A stretch of DNA of 64,000 bases. It comes from an uncultured Lachnospiraceae bacterium (lineage in GTDB: Bacteria; Bacillota; Clostridia; Lachnospirales; Lachnospiraceae). Below the pieces are notes generated by a model. That model was not told the origin of the DNA and ran no database searches. It saw only the letters and a program-made list of their open reading frames with translations. Shown here one piece after another: positions 27,761-36,844 of this stretch; position 1 is the first letter of the stretch; each line of letters starts with the position of its first letter. The stretch covers positions 26,431-90,430 of the forward strand of contig CALWBQ010000011.1 of the NCBI GenBank assembly GCA_944376125.1. The letters run 5' to 3'. A program made the position numbers and the translations under genes.

Positions 27761-29674
27761 TCAGCTTCCCTTCTTTTTATGGACATTTCGGATCGTTCTT
27801 TTTTTCGTCTTTTCCCCTTCCTGCCTTCCCAACCCTCGCTTCTGGGGAGAACGATTTTCCTGGGAACCTCTCTTGTCTTTGGCTGGGCGGATCAGACATT
27901 TTGGGCCATAGCCGATCAGGTCCGTTCTCCCCGCCAGCCGGAGTGCCTCTTCCACCAGTTCCCGGTTTTCAGGGCGGCGGTACTGGATCAGGGCTCTCTG
28001 CATTGCTTTCTCATGCGGATTAGTGGGGACATATACCGGCTTCATCGTCCTGGGGTCCAGCCCTGTATAATACATGCAGGTGGAGATGGTGGACGGCGTA
28101 GGGTAAAAATCCTGAACCTGCTCCGGCATATAGCCAAGATCTCTCAGATACTCGGCCAATTCGACAGCAGCCTTCATAGTTGATCCCGGATGGGAGGACA
28201 TCAGGTAAGGAACCAGGTACTGTTTCAGCCCCAGTCTCTCATTCATTTCTTTGTATTCCTGGCAGAATTTCCGGTATACCCGGTTTTCTGGTTTTCCCAT
28301 CAGGCTCAAAACCTGATCTGAGACATGTTCAGGGGCCACCTTAAGCTGCCCGCTGATATGGTACTGACATAATTCTTTAAGGAATTTTTTGCTGTGGTCT
28401 GCCAGCACATAATCAAATCGGATTCCGGAACGGACAAAGACTTTTTTGACCTTCGGAAGACTTCTGAGCTTTTGCAGCAGCTCTACATAGTCTGTGTGGT
28501 CGGCCCTCAGATTTTTGCAGGGCTTGGGGAATAGGCACTGTCTCTGCCTGCAGGCGCCGTGCTCTAACTGTTTATCACAGGCTGGATAGCGGAAATTGGC
28601 AGTAGGCCCTCCTACATCGTGGATATACCCCTTAAAATCCGGTTCTTCTGTCAGCAGCCTTGCCTCCTCCACCAGGGATTCGTGGCTTCTCGCCTGGATA
28701 ATACGCCCCTGATGGAAGGTCAAAGCACAGAAGCTGCAGGAGCCGAAGCAGCCGCGGTTGCTGATCAGGCTGAATTTGATTTCCGAAAATGCCGGAACAC
28801 CGCCCAGGGCATCATAAGAGGGATGCCAGGCCCTCATGTAGGGCAGGCCATAGACACTGTCCATCTCATCCATTGTTAAAGGTTTTGACGGCGGGTTCTG
28901 GACAACATACAGATTGTCCCGGTATGGCTCTGCCAGCCGCTTTCCGGATATGGGATCCGTATTGCAGTACTGAGTATAGAAGCTCTCTGCATAGACCTTT
29001 TTATCTCTAGCCATCTCATCGTAGGAGGGAAGGACAATGGCATCATAGACGCTGTCCAGACTGGCCGTCTTATAGACTGTCCCATCAACAAACGTAATGT
29101 CCCTGATGTTCAGGCCGGAATCCAGGGCATCGGCAATCTCGACGATAGACCGCTCCCCCATTCCGTAGGAAATCAGGTCTGCCTGGGAATCTATGAGAAT
29201 AGAATGTTTTAATTTATTGGACCAGTAATCGTAATGAGCCAGCCTTCTCAAGCTGGCTTCGATCCCGCCTATAATCACAGGAATTTTGGGGTAAGTTCGC
29301 CGGATCAAGTTGCAGTACACGGTGACAGCGTAATCCGGCCGCTTCCCCATGATGCCTCCAGGTGTATAGGCGTCACTCTTCCTCCTCTTTTTAGAGACTG
29401 CATAGTGGTTGACCATGGAGTCCATATTTCCGCCAGAGACTAAAAATCCCAGCCTGGGCTCCCCGAGAACGCTGATGCTCCCGTCATCCTTCCAGTCCGG
29501 CTGAGAAATAATACCCACCTTGTACCCTCTGGACTCCAGAACCCTGCTGATAATCGCCGTCCCAAAAGAGGGATGATCCACATAGGCATCCCCGGTAATA
29601 TAGACGAAATCGCACTGAGTCCAGCCTCTTTTTTTCATATCGGCCCGGCTGATGGGCAGAAAATCACGGTTCAT
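27761..29674 (-). CDS. YgiQ-family radical SAM protein
   Basis: This long radical SAM protein (637 residues) of the UPF0313/YgiQ family has a 4Fe-4S cluster motif CFGSCSFCALT near residue 318. The N-terminal half resembles a cobalamin-binding-like fold (VIIGGIEASLRRLAHYDYW is a family signature). The basic C-terminal tail (KRGSQENRSPQKRG...KKTKKRTIRN) may bind nucleic acid. The biochemical function of the family is not established. It overlaps the HAD gene stop-start by 4 nt. Confidence 0.9.
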   Translation of the reverse strand: MNRDFLPISRADMKKRGWTQCDFVYITGDAYVDHPSFGTAIISRVLESRGYKVGIISQPDWKDDGSISVLGEPRLGFLVSGGNMDSMVNHYAVSKKRRKSDAYTPGGIMGKRPDYAVTVYCNLIRRTYPKIPVIIGGIEASLRRLAHYDYWSNKLKHSILIDSQADLISYGMGERSIVEIADALDSGLNIRDITFVDGTVYKTASLDSVYDAIVLPSYDEMARDKKVYAESFYTQYCNTDPISGKRLAEPYRDNLYVVQNPPSKPLTMDEMDSVYGLPYMRAWHPSYDALGGVPAFSEIKFSLISNRGCFGSCSFCALTFHQGRIIQARSHESLVEEARLLTEEPDFKGYIHDVGGPTANFRYPACDKQLEHGACRQRQCLFPKPCKNLRADHTDYVELLQKLRSLPKVKKVFVRSGIRFDYVLADHSKKFLKELCQYHISGQLKVAPEHVSDQVLSLMGKPENRVYRKFCQEYKEMNERLGLKQYLVPYLMSSHPGSTMKAAVELAEYLRDLGYMPEQVQDFYPTPSTISTCMYYTGLDPRTMKPVYVPTNPHEKAMQRALIQYRRPENRELVEEALRLAGRTDLIGYGPKCLIRPAKDKRGSQENRSPQKRGLGRQEGEKTKKRTIRNVHKKKGS

Positions 29675-30330
29675 CGTCCCTCTCCATTCAAAAGTTCAAA
29701 AAAATCTTCAATAAAGTAATCAGCGAGGCGCTCCTTTTCTTCTCTCAGATGCCTGGAAAACTGGTCCTCCACAGCGTAAACGGTCATCCCCGCATTTTTG
29801 CCGGCCATAATCCCCGCCGGAACGTCTTCAAAAACTGCACAATCCTTGGGATCAACTCCCAGCAAGCCAGCTACCCTCAGATAAATGTCAGGAGCCGGCT
29901 TTCCGGCCGCCACCTCGCAGGCAGTCGAAACTGCCTGAAAATAATTCCGGATATTCAGAGAATCCAGGACCGCATCAACGAGCATCCTTCCGTTGCTGGT
30001 GGCAATCCCTGCCTTTATGCGGCTGCTCTTTAAATAATCCAGAAACTCTCTGGCTCCTGGCTTTAACGGCACTTCATTTCTGTATTTTTCCAAGGACATT
30101 GCCGTCCAGGCAGCTTTAATCTCATCCAGAGTGTCTGGAATCTGGAACCGGTTTTTAAAATAGACTGCGGTTTCAGAAAAACTCATCCCCTCGATAGCTC
30201 TCTGGAGATCCTCCGGGCAGGAGTATCCAAACCTTGCCAGATATTCGATATCGATTTCCTTCCACATCCACATGGAATCTACCAGGGTTCCATCTAAGTC
30301 AAAAATAACGGCTTTCTTCTGTTCTAGCAT
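29671..30330 (-). CDS. HAD-superfamily hydrolase, beta-phosphoglucomutase-like
   Basis: The 219-residue HAD phosphatase/mutase has a helical cap. Motif I is DLDGTLVDS (residues 10-18), motif II the Ser in IATSNGRM, motif III Lys in AAGKPAPDIY, and motif IV EDVPAGI. The layout fits beta-phosphoglucomutase or small sugar-phosphate phosphatases; the exact substrate cannot be told. It lies between the pseudouridine synthase and ygiQ genes. Confidence 0.85.
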   Translation of the reverse strand: MLEQKKAVIFDLDGTLVDSMWMWKEIDIEYLARFGYSCPEDLQRAIEGMSFSETAVYFKNRFQIPDTLDEIKAAWTAMSLEKYRNEVPLKPGAREFLDYLKSSRIKAGIATSNGRMLVDAVLDSLNIRNYFQAVSTACEVAAGKPAPDIYLRVAGLLGVDPKDCAVFEDVPAGIMAGKNAGMTVYAVEDQFSRHLREEKERLADYFIEDFFELLNGEGR

Positions 30331-30354
30331 TTTACACCTATCCTGATTTTATCG

Positions 30355-31125
30355 CTATGTTTCTATTGATGTATTCTGGAGGAGATCGATCTCCTCCCTG
30401 GTCAATCTGCGGTACTCTCCCGGAAGAAGGCTGCTATCCAGCTTCAGCGGGCCCATAGACAGCCTCTTTAAATAGATGACACGGCAGCCCAGAGCCTCAA
30501 ACATACGCTTTACCTGATGGAACTTTCCTTCCCGTATGGTGAGAGTCACCTCTGTCACAGGAGCATTGCCTTCGCTCTTTTCATTAGAGACCGGCCCGAT
30601 AACCTTTAAAACTGCCGGGAGAGCCGTCCACCCATCCTCCATCTCAATTCCACATTCCATCCGCGCAGCGGCGTCCTCCGGGAGACAGCCTTCTACATAG
30701 GCCAGATAGACCTTGTCCACATGCTTTTTCGGTGACAGAAGGCGGTGAGCCAGGGCACCGTCATTAGTAATCAGAAGCAGGCCCTCCGTGTCCAAATCCA
30801 GCCGTCCGACAGGAAAAAGATCCTTTCGGACCGCCTGATCAATCAGGCCGATCACCGTTTGGTAGCGGCTGTCCTCTGTGGCAGAGACAACACCCTGAGG
30901 TTTATTGAGCATGAAATATTCTACTGCTGCATATTCTACGATCTTTCCGTCGGCCTCAATCCGATCTTCCTCAGGATTCACTCTGCGGTCTGATTTTTTC
31001 TCAATTTCCCCGTTTATGCGAATCCGGCCCTTCTGAGCCATCTCTCGGATCTCCCTGCGGCTTCCTATTCCCATTTCCGCTAAAAAACGGTCGAGGCGCA
31101 TGGTTTTTTTCCCGTTTTCTGCCAT
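30355..31125 (-). CDS. RsuA/RluB-family rRNA pseudouridine synthase
   Basis: The protein of about 256 residues has an N-terminal S4 domain (MRLDRFLAEMGIGSRREIREM...RINGEI) and a catalytic domain with GRLDLDTEGLLLITNDG containing the active Asp, followed by EGKFHQVKRMFEALG. This is the RsuA/RluB/RluE/RluF family; the target uridine is not clear. I place the start at 31125, where TAATG joins it to the rsmF stop. Starts at 31140 or 31101 are possible. Confidence 0.88.
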   Translation of the reverse strand: MAENGKKTMRLDRFLAEMGIGSRREIREMAQKGRIRINGEIEKKSDRRVNPEEDRIEADGKIVEYAAVEYFMLNKPQGVVSATEDSRYQTVIGLIDQAVRKDLFPVGRLDLDTEGLLLITNDGALAHRLLSPKKHVDKVYLAYVEGCLPEDAAARMECGIEMEDGWTALPAVLKVIGPVSNEKSEGNAPVTEVTLTIREGKFHQVKRMFEALGCRVIYLKRLSMGPLKLDSSLLPGEYRRLTREEIDLLQNTSIET

Positions 31126-32546
31126 TATTGCCACCGCCATCCAGGATAATACTTATTTTTCAGGGACTGCCCCTTACATTTGGCCCACCCAAGCGGATAG
31201 CCATCTACCAGCACCAGGCACCATCCCTCCTGGAGAGTGCCTCTCTCTTCCTCCGTCAGAGAAAGCGTTTCCCCTTTCAGATACCGGATTACACGGTCGT
31301 CACTCCGCCGCAGGGAACATTCATTATCGAACTGCCCCGCCTTCAGAGTCATAGCCAGTGCCTGGGAAGGTTCAAATCTTCCATTTTTGAGTTCTCCCAT
31401 CAAAGTGCCTGTCCTGAGATAGCGAAGGCTGGTTTCCCTTATAAATCCCTCGGGAAGATAATAAATCAGCCCGTTCTTTTCTATCAGCCGGGAAGCATCC
31501 AGTTCTATTCCGCCGCAGTGAGACCAAAATTCCGCAAAAGTAGGGCTGATCTTCTCAGGGCTGCCTTTCTCCGGTTTTTGAGGGATCTCCGGTTTCTCCG
31601 GCTCCGGCTTCTTTCCATAATAGATTTCCAGAAGACTTTTTTCTGGACTCTCCGGATGCTTATATAGAAGAGCGATAAAATGGCCCTCCCCTTTCAGCTT
31701 ATGTGGGAACAGCCGAAGGCAGCCGGACAGGCCGATCCCATCCGCAGCCCCCTCAAACAGCGGAAGACTCAGAAGACACATGCTGGGAAATTCCTCCAGA
31801 ATATAGTTGATAATATCCTCGTCTTCTTCCATAGAGAATGTGCATGTAGAATACATCAGATACCCGCCTGGTTTCAGCATCCGGACCGCCTGAACTGCAA
31901 TATCTCTCTGCAGTTTCTGGTAGTGATCCGGTCCATGCTGAATCCAGTCCTTTACCATCTCCCTGTCTTTTCGGAACATTCCCTCGCCGGAACAGGGAGC
32001 ATCTACCAGGATCTTGTCGAAAAAGCCAGGAAAAACCTCTGCTAATTTCTTAGGCGTATCACTTGTCACACAGAAATTTTTGATGCCTGCCATCTCCAAA
32101 TTTTTCAGGAGAGCTTTCGCCCTGGAATTGCTGATGTCATTGGCCACCAGCATCCCTTTCCCCTGTAATTTGGCTCCCAGCTCCGTACTTTTCCCTCCTG
32201 GAGCAGCGCAGAGATCCAAAACCATGTCCCCGGGCGTGACGGGGAGAATCGAAGCCGGTGTCATTGCACTTGGCTCCTGAAGATAATATAAGCCGGCATA
32301 ATAATAAGGATCCTTTGCCGGCCTTGCGTCTTCCCTGTAATAAAAGCCATTGGGAATCCAAGGGATTTTTTCCAGTTCCCAGGGATTCAGCCTCTTCCAC
32401 TCATCAATTGTAATCTTGTTGGTGTTGACCCGCAGTCCCCGGCACCCTTCCTCCTTAAAGCTGTCAATGTAATGAATATAGTCCTCTTCTCCTAAAAGCC
32501 CTCTCATTCGCTCCAAATAAGCCTCAGGCAGTTCATTTTCTCTCAC
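31125..32546 (-). CDS. RsmF-like 16S rRNA m5C methyltransferase
   Basis: The protein of about 473 residues has the RsmB/NOP2/Sun methyltransferase core: SAM-binding LDLCAAPGGKSTELGAKL, the DAPCSGEGMFRKD motif, and the catalytic Cys in YSTCTFSMEED. A C-terminal region (about 325-470) is like the RsmF extension with a PUA-like end. The GTG start at 32546 is chosen because AAAAGGGG lies 8 nt upstream; the ATG at 32582 sits at the predicted transcription start. It begins the RNA-modification operon. Confidence 0.88.
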   Translation of the reverse strand: MRENELPEAYLERMRGLLGEEDYIHYIDSFKEEGCRGLRVNTNKITIDEWKRLNPWELEKIPWIPNGFYYREDARPAKDPYYYAGLYYLQEPSAMTPASILPVTPGDMVLDLCAAPGGKSTELGAKLQGKGMLVANDISNSRAKALLKNLEMAGIKNFCVTSDTPKKLAEVFPGFFDKILVDAPCSGEGMFRKDREMVKDWIQHGPDHYQKLQRDIAVQAVRMLKPGGYLMYSTCTFSMEEDEDIINYILEEFPSMCLLSLPLFEGAADGIGLSGCLRLFPHKLKGEGHFIALLYKHPESPEKSLLEIYYGKKPEPEKPEIPQKPEKGSPEKISPTFAEFWSHCGGIELDASRLIEKNGLIYYLPEGFIRETSLRYLRTGTLMGELKNGRFEPSQALAMTLKAGQFDNECSLRRSDDRVIRYLKGETLSLTEEERGTLQEGWCLVLVDGYPLGWAKCKGQSLKNKYYPGWRWQ

Positions 32547-32588
32547 GTCGCATGCCCCTTTTCTAAAACTTCTGTGTTTCATAATACC

Positions 32589-32617
32589 ATAATCTGACGA
32601 AAAATGGTATTAGTCAA
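32589..32617 (-). promoter_or_regulatory. Promoter of the rsmF operon
   Basis: Minus strand TTGACT (32612-32617), 17 nt, GATTAT (32589-32594). Confidence 0.6.
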
Positions 32618-32664
32618 TCTGTATATTTTTCTGTCCTTCCCCCTCTTCTTTTTTCATCCAAGAA

Positions 32665-33471
32665 TCAGTAAGACCATTCCAGCCTGTATTTCTCCAGGTA
32701 CTTTAAAATCCAGTACGGATTGACAGACAGCTCATCACAGTGATCAGTTCTGATGTAAAGTCCCAGATGGAGGTGGACATCAAAATTTCCTGTTGTTCCG
32801 GGAACCGCGCTGTAGCCGCTGTCTCCCATATATCCCAGCAGCGTCCCGGCCTTTACCGCATCCCCCTCCTCCCAGGCATCAGCGTAGCTGTACAGGTGGG
32901 CATAATAAAGATAGAGCCCGCTCTCTGACCGGATTCCGATCCGCCATCCGCCCTTTTCCAGCCAGCCAACTTTTTCGATGATTCCATCTGTGATGCTGAC
33001 TACAGGAAAATAGCCCCGCTGAGCCCCATTTGCCATAATATCACATCCCTCATGTCCCCGCTCCCCTCCGTATGTCCGGGTGTCCATCCAGCAATTTTCA
33101 TAGGAAATATCCGGACCGCCTTGATTTAAATTGGCTGGTATAGGGAAATACTTCAAATCCTTTATCACAGTCTCATAGGCACTGACCAGTTTCCGGTAAG
33201 CCTCTGGCTTTCTGGCCATAATGGGGCCCTCGGAGAATTCCAGCGAAGAGAGGGCGGTAAGATCGTAATCATTTTCTACCATCAGGGCCGCTATCATTTG
33301 GGGATCCAGATATTCCTCTTCTGCCGCCAAAGGGCCTAACGCCATCTCTCTAAACGGGTCGCTTTCCCAGGTATAGGCATCCAACTGTGTATAATCCGGG
33401 TTGTCAATCAAATAATCCGACATAGCGGCATTAAAAAATGCCAGAGCCAGAATCAGGACAAAGAAAAGCAT
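32665..33471 (-). CDS. Membrane-anchored M23 (LytM-type) peptidase
   Basis: The protein of about 268 residues has an N-terminal anchor (LFFVLILALAFFNAAM). Its C-terminal LytM/M23 domain has zinc ligands in GHEGCDIMANG and HLHLGLYIRT, plus the YYAHLYSY motif. It should cleave peptide cross-links in peptidoglycan outside the membrane. The start at 33471 is preceded by AGGGTGTGG; the ATG at 33492 is not. It is divergent from ylbJ across about 53 bp, which makes a sporulation-linked role possible. Confidence 0.85.
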   Translation of the reverse strand: MLFFVLILALAFFNAAMSDYLIDNPDYTQLDAYTWESDPFREMALGPLAAEEEYLDPQMIAALMVENDYDLTALSSLEFSEGPIMARKPEAYRKLVSAYETVIKDLKYFPIPANLNQGGPDISYENCWMDTRTYGGERGHEGCDIMANGAQRGYFPVVSITDGIIEKVGWLEKGGWRIGIRSESGLYLYYAHLYSYADAWEEGDAVKAGTLLGYMGDSGYSAVPGTTGNFDVHLHLGLYIRTDHCDELSVNPYWILKYLEKYRLEWSY

Positions 33472-33524
33472 ATCCACACCCTGCCATTTCATATAAGTGT
33501 ATAAAGCATTGTATTCAGGTGGCT

Positions 33525-34502
33525 ATGAAAAAATCCTCTGTCTCCGGAATTCCAAGAGTTTTGTCCCTTTTGTCCCTGCTTTTCCTTCTCTCGGACCCGT
33601 CCCTGGCTCTGGAGGGCGCCAAAAACGGCCTGCTTCTTTGGGGAATGGTGATCGTCCCCACTCTGTTTCCGTTTATGCTCTGCTCTGCCGCCATTGTAGG
33701 GTCCGGCGGCGTGCCCTTGCTGACCCGGCCTCTTATGCCGTTTTTATCCAGATTTCTCCACCTGACAGAAAATGGTTCTTATGTCCTGCTCACCGGCCTC
33801 CTATGCGGCTATCCCATGGGAGCAAAAACCTGCAGTGACTTTTATAGGAATGGACGCCTCTCATATGCTGAAGCCAGCCGCCTTCTGGCATTCGCAAATC
33901 ATCCCAGCCCTATGTTCCTCCTTGGCTACACTGCCAGCCAAATTGCTTCTATCCCCGGACTTTCAGCTTCCTTTTCTGTCTGGAGGCTTCTCCTCTGCGT
34001 CTACCTGCCGATTCTGCCCCTGGCTGTCTTGTCCTGGAAGGTGTACGGACCTGCCGTGACATCGGAGCCGGGAAAGGAGCCTCCCTCTAAACCGGAAAAC
34101 ACGCCCTTTTCCCTGGATGATTCTATTATTTCCTGCGCGGATACTATGGTAAAAATCGGTGCTTATATTATTATCTTTTCCATCCTCGTCCTGTACGGAG
34201 CGAAGATCCCCTGTCCAAGTCCTCTATACAGGGGAATCCTGCTGAGCAGCATCGAAATTACAACCGGCATTCAGGCTGTCGCCTTAACAGTTTCTGGGCA
34301 GGCTGGGGCCTTTATCATCACCATGGCAGTCTCTTTCGGCGGGCTGTCCGGCATCTTTCAAACCAAAAGCGTTATGGGTTATGCTGCGACAAAAAATGCC
34401 GGATTATCCATCCGGCATTATGTACTGTGGAAACTTCTCCATGCGTTCAGCTCAGGGTTATGTTTTATTCTGACTGGCTTGCTTGTCCGTTTTCTGGGGT
34501 AG
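33525..34502 (+). CDS. ylbJ: YlbJ-like sporulation integral membrane protein
   Basis: The 325-residue protein has about eight membrane helices and two nucleoside-recognition (Gate) regions. The family signature LCGYPMGAKTCSDFYRNGRL, followed by LLAFANHPSPMFLLGY, is clear. In Bacillus YlbJ is needed for heat-resistant spores. The start at 33525 has AGGTGG very close (2-3 nt), so initiation may be weak. The end overlaps the convergent coiled-coil gene by 38 bp. Confidence 0.85.
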   Translation: MKKSSVSGIPRVLSLLSLLFLLSDPSLALEGAKNGLLLWGMVIVPTLFPFMLCSAAIVGSGGVPLLTRPLMPFLSRFLHLTENGSYVLLTGLLCGYPMGAKTCSDFYRNGRLSYAEASRLLAFANHPSPMFLLGYTASQIASIPGLSASFSVWRLLLCVYLPILPLAVLSWKVYGPAVTSEPGKEPPSKPENTPFSLDDSIISCADTMVKIGAYIIIFSILVLYGAKIPCPSPLYRGILLSSIEITTGIQAVALTVSGQAGAFIITMAVSFGGLSGIFQTKSVMGYAATKNAGLSIRHYVLWKLLHAFSSGLCFILTGLLVRFLG

Positions 34503-35061
34503 AATCATCAGCCGGCGCAGCGATGCCTCCGGCCAGCTCATTGCGGTTTGACGTAACAATATCGTAGCTGGACTGCATAGAGGACATAAAGGCATCAAAG
34601 CGCCCTTTAGCCCCCTCCATAGAGTGGTTGATAATAGTCTGAAGGCTCCTCAGCATATCATCTGTGTACTGAATCGCCCCCTGCCGGATATTGTTGGCAT
34701 CATTCACAGCATTGTCCACGATGGCCTGAGCTTGGGCATTTGCCTGCTCAATCACCTCATTGGCATTGGCATAGGCCCTCTGCATAATCTCATGCTCGTT
34801 CACCAGCTCGTTGGTCTGGGCATTGGCCTCCTGCAGCATGGCATCAGCCTGAGTCCTCGCTTCATTGAGGATAGCATCCTGATTGCTGATAATTTTCTGG
34901 TACTGTTTGATCTCATCTGGGATCCTGAGGCGCAGCTCTACCAAGAGTTCCTCCAGCTCTTCCTTATTTACCAGTATCTTTGTATTTGAAAGCGGCTGAT
35001 ATTTGCAGCTATCAATAAATTCCTCAATCTCGTTTATCAACTGTTCAATTCTGCTTACCAT
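34465..35061 (-). CDS. Coiled-coil protein, unknown function
   Basis: The 198-residue protein is almost entirely helical, with a long Ala/Gln/Asn/Glu-rich coiled coil (about 50-150; repeats such as QANAQAQAIVDNAVNDANN) and a short disordered C-terminus. The N-terminus (MVSRIEQLINEIEEFIDSCK) is well conserved in Lachnospiraceae proteins that, as I recall, are often labelled 'ATPase' or V-type subunit H-like. It has no P-loop, so that label is misleading. It follows coaD by 42 bp. A scaffold or DivIVA-like role is only a possibility. Confidence 0.7.
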   Translation of the reverse strand: MVSRIEQLINEIEEFIDSCKYQPLSNTKILVNKEELEELLVELRLRIPDEIKQYQKIISNQDAILNEARTQADAMLQEANAQTNELVNEHEIMQRAYANANEVIEQANAQAQAIVDNAVNDANNIRQGAIQYTDDMLRSLQTIINHSMEGAKGRFDAFMSSMQSSYDIVTSNRNELAGGIAAPADDSTPENGQASQSE

Positions 35062-35103
35062 AATGTTCCTCTCCTTACCCTGCTTTTAGGCTGAATCCCT
35101 CTT

Positions 35104-35604
35104 CTATTTTGTTTCCAGGTTCTTGCCCTGTGCAAATTTTTCTATCACTTTTTGGGCGATCTGAGGATGCAGAAATCCCCGGATATCCCCGCCGAACTCC
35201 GCGATCTCTTTTACAATGCTGGAGCTTAAATAAGAATACTTCAAATTGGTATTCAAAAAAAGCGTGTCAATTTCCGGCGCAATCACTCGGTTTGTCTGAG
35301 CCATCTGAAGCTCGTACTCAAAGTCTGTGACAGCCCGGAGTCCACGTACAATCACCTTGGCGTTGCAGCTGCGGGCAAAGTCTATCAGCAGCCCGTCAAA
35401 ACACCGCACCTCCACATTGGTGAGATCCTTTGTAACCTCTTCTAACATCTTAACACGTTCTTGGGCGGAAAACAACGGGGTTTTCGATTTATTCTGCAAA
35501 ACACCGATCACCACCCGGTCCATGATTTTTGCTGTTCTCTCTATGATATCGTAATGACCCAGGGTGACCGGGTCGAAACTGCCAGGATACACTGCTGTTT
35601 TCAT
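35104..35604 (-). CDS. coaD: Phosphopantetheine adenylyltransferase
   Basis: CoaD is the fourth enzyme of coenzyme A synthesis; it transfers AMP from ATP to 4'-phosphopantetheine. The 166-residue protein has the nucleotidyltransferase motif [16 protein letters not shown] (His in the T-x-G-H site) and the [17 protein letters not shown] segment. The [17 protein letters not shown] motif is near the C-terminus. The start at 35604 follows GAGGAAGAG. It lies 82 bp after rsmD, the usual partner. Confidence 0.96.
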   Translation of the reverse strand: MKTAVYPGSFDPVTLGHYDIIERTAKIMDRVVIGVLQNKSKTPLFSAQERVKMLEEVTKDLTNVEVRCFDGLLIDFARSCNAKVIVRGLRAVTDFEYELQMAQTNRVIAPEIDTLFLNTNLKYSYLSSSIVKEIAEFGGDIRGFLHPQIAQKVIEKFAQGKNLETK

Positions 35605-35686
35605 ACTCTTCCTCATTATCTTTCTGCTTATTATGGTATACCAAAAACGCATTTATCTGCTGGAGCCCAGATGGCTGAAGCACCGC

Positions 35687-36253
35687 CTAGTCTGCAGTCT
35701 TTTTGGAGATAAATACGTGCTTATTGGTTTTGTATTCTTTATTTTTTACGATCTGGTAGCCGGCTTCCTCGATCCATCCAAAATCTGTGTCCAGAGAAGC
35801 CTCCACAATGATCAGAGAAGCCTGTTCCGCCAGAGAAGAATCCTTGATCAATTCCAAAATTTTTTGTTCCCACCCCATCCGATAAGGCGGATCCATAAAG
35901 ATCAGATCAAAGGACTTTCCATCCCTCATCAGGCTGCTCAAAGCCCTGAGAACATCAGCCTGGATGACAGTCGCCCCCTTCTCCAGACGAGTTGTTTTTA
36001 AATTTTCTTTTATACATAAAACAGCGGCAGGATTCTGCTCTACAAAAACAGCCTCAGATGCCCCGCGGCTCAAGGCTTCAATCCCGATGGCCCCGCTTCC
36101 AGAAAAAAGATCCAGGAAACGGCAGTCCAGGAGTTCTGGCTGAAGCATATTGAATAATGTTTCCTTGATCCGGTCTGTCGTCGGCCTGGTCTCCATGCCT
36201 GGTATCGTTTTCAACTGCAGCCTTTTGGCGCTGCCTGCAATCACTCTCATCAT
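35687..36253 (-). CDS. rsmD: 16S rRNA (guanine966-N2)-methyltransferase RsmD
   Basis: The 188-residue protein begins with MRVIAGSAKRLQLKTIPG and TRPTTDRIKETLFNML, both signatures of RsmD. SAM-binding FLDLFSGSGAIGIEALSRGA and the catalytic DPPY (FMDPPYRMGWE) follow. It is upstream of coaD as in most Firmicutes. A good promoter lies at 36272-36300. Confidence 0.96.
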   Translation of the reverse strand: MMRVIAGSAKRLQLKTIPGMETRPTTDRIKETLFNMLQPELLDCRFLDLFSGSGAIGIEALSRGASEAVFVEQNPAAVLCIKENLKTTRLEKGATVIQADVLRALSSLMRDGKSFDLIFMDPPYRMGWEQKILELIKDSSLAEQASLIIVEASLDTDFGWIEEAGYQIVKNKEYKTNKHVFISKKTAD

Positions 36254-36271
36254 TTTCTCCTTGTCCCTAAC

Positions 36272-36300
36272 AGTATAATATGAATATTTCAGATAGACAA
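36272..36300 (-). promoter_or_regulatory. Promoter of rsmD-coaD
   Basis: Minus strand TTGTCT (36295-36300), 17 nt, TATACT (36272-36277), about 20 nt before the rsmD start. Confidence 0.75.
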
Positions 36301-36383
36301 GAGAAATTTTTCACAATTCCCAAAAATTCTGCAGCAATTCAATTGCGATAATACACTGATCTTCGGCGGGGGATTGCCAGCAT

Positions 36384-36439
36384 ACAGAGAGCGCCGCAGA
36401 ACCACTTTTTCAAGTGATCCTGCGGCGCCTGTTCTCTGT
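36384..36439. terminator. Long hairpin downstream of the SASP gene
   Basis: ACAGAGA-GCGCCGCAG (36384-36399) pairs with CTGCGGCGC (36420-36428) and TCTCTGT (36433-36439), with a further CACTT/AAGTG stem inside. No good T-run follows on either strand. The stem is strong enough to act as a transcript end or stabiliser for the spore protein mRNA. Confidence 0.6.
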
Positions 36440-36470
36440 GTTCAATTTTGAGAATTTGTGTCAAAAAATT

Positions 36471-36680
36471 TTACTTGCCAGCCATCTGGCGCTCCTGGGC
36501 CTCGATCATCTTTTTGACCATATACCCGCCGACGGAACCATTCTGAGCAGATGTCAGGTTGCCGTTATAGCCGTTGGTCAGCGGTACGCCTAACTCATTT
36601 GCAACTTCCATCTTAAAACGGTCCATTGCTTCTCTGGCTTCAGGTACGTTTGTTTTGTTAGAAGAATTACTTGTAGACAT
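36471..36680 (-). CDS. Alpha/beta-type small acid-soluble spore protein
   Basis: The 69-residue protein coats and protects spore DNA. The GPR protease site region KMEVANELGVPL is near the middle, and the second family signature GSVGGYMVKKMIEAQERQM is at the C-terminus. The Ser/Asn/Thr-rich N-terminus is usual. AAAGGAGG precedes the start. It marks the organism as a spore former. Expression in the forespore from a sigma-G promoter is expected. Confidence 0.95.
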   Translation of the reverse strand: MSTSNSSNKTNVPEAREAMDRFKMEVANELGVPLTNGYNGNLTSAQNGSVGGYMVKKMIEAQERQMAGK

Positions 36681-36734
36681 AAAAACGCCTCCTTTGATTC
36701 GATTTGCCGCCGCATTTTGTCAGCAGGCAGCGGC

Positions 36735-36773
36735 TTGTTTTGTGCTACATCCGTAGTATGTGCCGCAAAACAA
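36735..36773. promoter_or_regulatory. SASP upstream region: sigma-G-like -10 and inverted repeat
   Basis: CATACTA on the minus strand (36754-36760) fits the sigma-F/G -10 pattern CATnnTA, about 75 nt before the gene; a clear -35 is not seen. It sits in the loop of an inverted repeat TTGTTTTG (36735-36742) / CAAAACAA (36766-36773) that extends imperfectly to 16 nt arms. Confidence 0.45.
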
Positions 36774-36844
36774 TTAATACACTAGAAGGTTCTTGGTATT
36801 CTTCCAAAACTTAGAAAGATTTTATAGCAGGCCGGCTTCTCCCA

